In this document: piece after piece, positions 5,186 through 6,929 of the stretch
Position numbering within the stretch: position 1 is the first letter of the stretch
Layout of the letters: each line of letters begins with the position of its first letter
NCBI GenBank assembly: GCA_027451915.1
Contig: DAIDHU010000579.1
Location: 1-6,929, forward strand
Source: Thiomonas sp.
Lineage (GTDB): Bacteria > Pseudomonadota > Gammaproteobacteria > Burkholderiales > Burkholderiaceae_C
Direction: 5' to 3'
Length of the DNA stretch: 6,929 nucleotides
The notes under the pieces: generated by a model
What the model was told of the DNA's origin: nothing
What the model saw: only the letters and a program-made list of their open reading frames with translations
Databases searched by the model: none
Position numbers and translations under genes: made by a program

Positions 5186-6844
5186 TCACTTGGCCGACGA
5201 GAACTCCGGCACGCCCATCTTGCGATTGATGAACCACTGCTGGGCAATCGAGAAGATGTTGTTGGTCAGCCAGTACAACACCAGACCCGCGGGGAAGAAG
5301 AAGAACATCACCGAGAAGGCCAGGGGCATGATGAGCATCATGCGCGCCTGCATGGGATCCGGCGGCGTGGGATTGAGCTTGACCTGCAGGAAGGAGGTGG
5401 CTGTCATCACCACCGGCAGCACGTAGAAGGGATCCTTCGCCGACAGGTCGTGGATCCAGCCCAGCCAGGGCGCGCCGCGCAGCTCCACGCTGGACAGCAG
5501 CACCCAGTACAGGGCGATGAACACCGGGATCTGGATCACCACCGGCAGGCAGCCCCCCAGCGGGTTGATCTTCTCCTTGCGGTACATCTCGACCATGGCG
5601 GCGTTCAGGGCCTGCGGATCGTCCTTGTGACGCTCACGCAGCGCGGTCATGCGCGGACCCACGGCCTTCATGCGGGCCATCGATCGGTAGCTGGCCGCGG
5701 TCAGCGGGAAAAACGCCAGCTTGAGCAGGATGGTCAGCCCGATGATGGACCAGCCCCAGTTGCCCAGCAGGCTGTGCACCTGCTCGAGCACCCAGAACAG
5801 CGGCTTGGCGATGATGGTCACCCAGCCGTAGTCGCGCACCAGCTCGAAGCCGGGCGCGAGTCCCTCGACCTGGCTTTGCAGCTCGGGGCCCACGAACAGC
5901 TTCTGCTGCGCCTGCTCCTGCGCCCCGGGAGCGATTTTCGGCAGGTGCAGCATCACACCGGTGGCGTACAAGCCACCCGGCAGCTTGCGCAGGTAGAACT
6001 CGCGCGCGCCCTGGAAGGGCTGCGGCAGCCAGGCGGTGGCGAAGTACTGCTGCACCACCGCGGCCCAGCCGTCGCTGGCCTGCACCGTCTTGGCCTGGTC
6101 GTGGAAATCCTTGAACTCGAACTTCTGGAACTTGGAGCCGCTGTCATACACCGCGGCCCCGTAGAAGGTGTGATAGAAGTGCGTGCCCTTGGAGGGGTTG
6201 TCGTCGTCGCGCACGAGTTGCAGGTACAGCTGCGGCTGCACCGCGACCTCGCCCTTGTTCACGATGGTGTCACGCACATCGATGGCGTAGCTGCCACGAT
6301 GAAAAGTGAAACTGCGCGTGAGCTGCAACCCGCCCACCACCGGCGAGGCGAAGCTCACCGTCAGGGTGTTGGCGGAACCCATGTCCAACGGCCCCGGCAC
6401 CAGGGTCATCGGGGTTTCGTGGTTGGGGAAGGGCCCGCCCACCAGCCCGCTTTGCGCCACGTAGGTGTGCGAAGGCGTGTCGTCGAACAGCACCATGCGC
6501 TTGGACGAATCCTCCTGGCTGCGGTACTTCAACAGCCCCGCGTACACCACGCTGGCGCCACGGCTGGAGATTTTCAGATCCAGCAGGTCGGTGCGCACAT
6601 TGGTCAGCACCGCGGGCGCCGAGGCCGTGCCCACCGGAGCCACGCCAGGGGCGCCCGGAGCCCCCGTTTGCGCGCTGGCCAGCGCGGACGGCACCCCGCT
6701 GCCCGCGGCCGCGGGCGCGCTCGCGGTGACGCTGGGCGCCTGCCCGAACAGCCCGGCCTCGCCATGCGAGCGCAGCCAGGAGTTATAGAGAAAGATCACC
6801 GATGCGGTGAAGATCACCCACAAGATGGAGCGGCGAATGTCCAT
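5186..6844 (-). CDS. yidC: Membrane protein insertase YidC (Oxa1/Alb3 family)
   Basis: A 552-residue inner-membrane protein (E. coli YidC has 548) that inserts and folds membrane proteins, alone or with SecYEG. The N-terminal helix (about 6-23, SILWVIFTASVIFLYNSW) follows MDIRR and anchors the protein. Residues about 36-80 are an Ala/Gly/Pro/Ser-rich linker; about 81-340 are the periplasmic beta-sandwich domain typical of Gram-negative YidC. The conserved insertase core follows: a helix at about 362-384 with Lys375 (TILLKLAFFPLT) where E. coli has the essential Arg366, a cytoplasmic helical hairpin (about 387-427), NPLGGCLPVVIQIPVFIALYWVL (427-449), and helices near 473-487 and 503-540. The C-terminus is short (NRKMGVPEFSSAK). 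AGGA (6854-6851) lies six bases before the ATG. The upstream neighbour in related genomes is yidD, whose coding region is not in the window beyond a possible trace. Confidence 0.97.
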   Translation of the reverse strand: MDIRRSILWVIFTASVIFLYNSWLRSHGEAGLFGQAPSVTASAPAAAGSGVPSALASAQTGAPGAPGVAPVGTASAPAVLTNVRTDLLDLKISSRGASVVYAGLLKYRSQEDSSKRMVLFDDTPSHTYVAQSGLVGGPFPNHETPMTLVPGPLDMGSANTLTVSFASPVVGGLQLTRSFTFHRGSYAIDVRDTIVNKGEVAVQPQLYLQLVRDDDNPSKGTHFYHTFYGAAVYDSGSKFQKFEFKDFHDQAKTVQASDGWAAVVQQYFATAWLPQPFQGAREFYLRKLPGGLYATGVMLHLPKIAPGAQEQAQQKLFVGPELQSQVEGLAPGFELVRDYGWVTIIAKPLFWVLEQVHSLLGNWGWSIIGLTILLKLAFFPLTAASYRSMARMKAVGPRMTALRERHKDDPQALNAAMVEMYRKEKINPLGGCLPVVIQIPVFIALYWVLLSSVELRGAPWLGWIHDLSAKDPFYVLPVVMTATSFLQVKLNPTPPDPMQARMMLIMPLAFSVMFFFFPAGLVLYWLTNNIFSIAQQWFINRKMGVPEFSSAK

Positions 6845-6929
6845 GTGAATTCCTGCCTTGTAACCATTCCCGACGCCGCGCGCCTGCGCGCATTCGCATC
6901 CCGGGCAAATCGCGTATTAGAACCCATGC
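6845..6929. other. Upstream region of yidC
   Basis: These 85 bases include the yidC Shine-Dalgarno sequence and a GC dyad, GCGCGC-CT-GCGCGC (6878-6891), that could form a hairpin in a transcript reading into yidC. On the minus strand one frame reads His-Gly-Phe and then TAA (6919-6917), which might be the last residues of the yidD gene expected here; three residues are too few to assign. No clear promoter is visible, which fits transcription from upstream in the rpmH-rnpA-yidD-yidC cluster. Confidence 0.4.

Noticed and set aside
5155..5247. 31-residue N-terminal extension of MnmE
   Set aside because: It would overlap the yidC end and adds only Ser/Arg-rich residues; MSLLARHAEPIAAVATA at 5154 is the family-typical beginning and has GGAG upstream.
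6917..6928. Possible last three codons and stop of yidD
   Set aside because: Gene order makes this plausible, but His-Gly-Phe-stop is too short to identify, and another minus-strand frame stays open here.
1..6929. Mobile element, CRISPR array, tRNA, rRNA or toxin-antitoxin pair
   Set aside because: I saw no transposase or integrase, no spaced direct repeats of CRISPR type, no tRNA-like cloverleaf and no toxin-antitoxin-sized overlapping pair. A small ArsR-type gene beside a convergent gene is not such a pair.

Overview
The window is a GC-rich stretch of bacterial chromosome, most likely from a betaproteobacterium of the order Burkholderiales. The evidence is protein-level: a DUF3567-type small protein and a proline-rich DUF3108 protein (both typical of that group), a YidC with a lysine where E. 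coli has its intramembrane arginine, and the gene order yidC-mnmE. No genus can be named safely from this alone.

Layout. The left part (1-1868) has three plus-strand genes: the 3' part of a proline-rich DUF3108 gene that runs in from outside the window, a complete DUF3567 gene with a strong ribosome binding site, and a small ArsR-family winged-helix regulator. A minus-strand gene for a CoxG-like SRPBCC protein with a C-terminal membrane helix (1905-2468) converges on the regulator, and a GC-rich hairpin overlaps both stop codons. A 216-base divergent intergenic region (2469-2684), with an unusually AT-rich core and several short perfect dyads, separates coxG from a plus-strand D-2-hydroxyacid dehydrogenase (2685-3701). 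That gene converges, with only 19 bases between stops and a short GC hairpin in the gap, on mnmE (3721-5154, minus), which lies directly downstream of yidC (5186-6844, minus).

How the genes fit together. yidC-mnmE is the distal part of the conserved rpmH-rnpA-yidD-yidC-mnmE cluster usually found near the replication origin, so the right half is core genome. YidC inserts inner-membrane proteins; MnmE modifies the wobble uridine of certain tRNAs. The left half looks like genus- or family-level content. The ArsR-type regulator has one cysteine placed as in the persulfide sensors BigR/SqrR/YgaV and a second about one helical turn off the usual place, which is the most interesting biological question here. 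I see no mobile element, CRISPR array, rRNA or tRNA, and no convincing evidence of a new multi-gene system.
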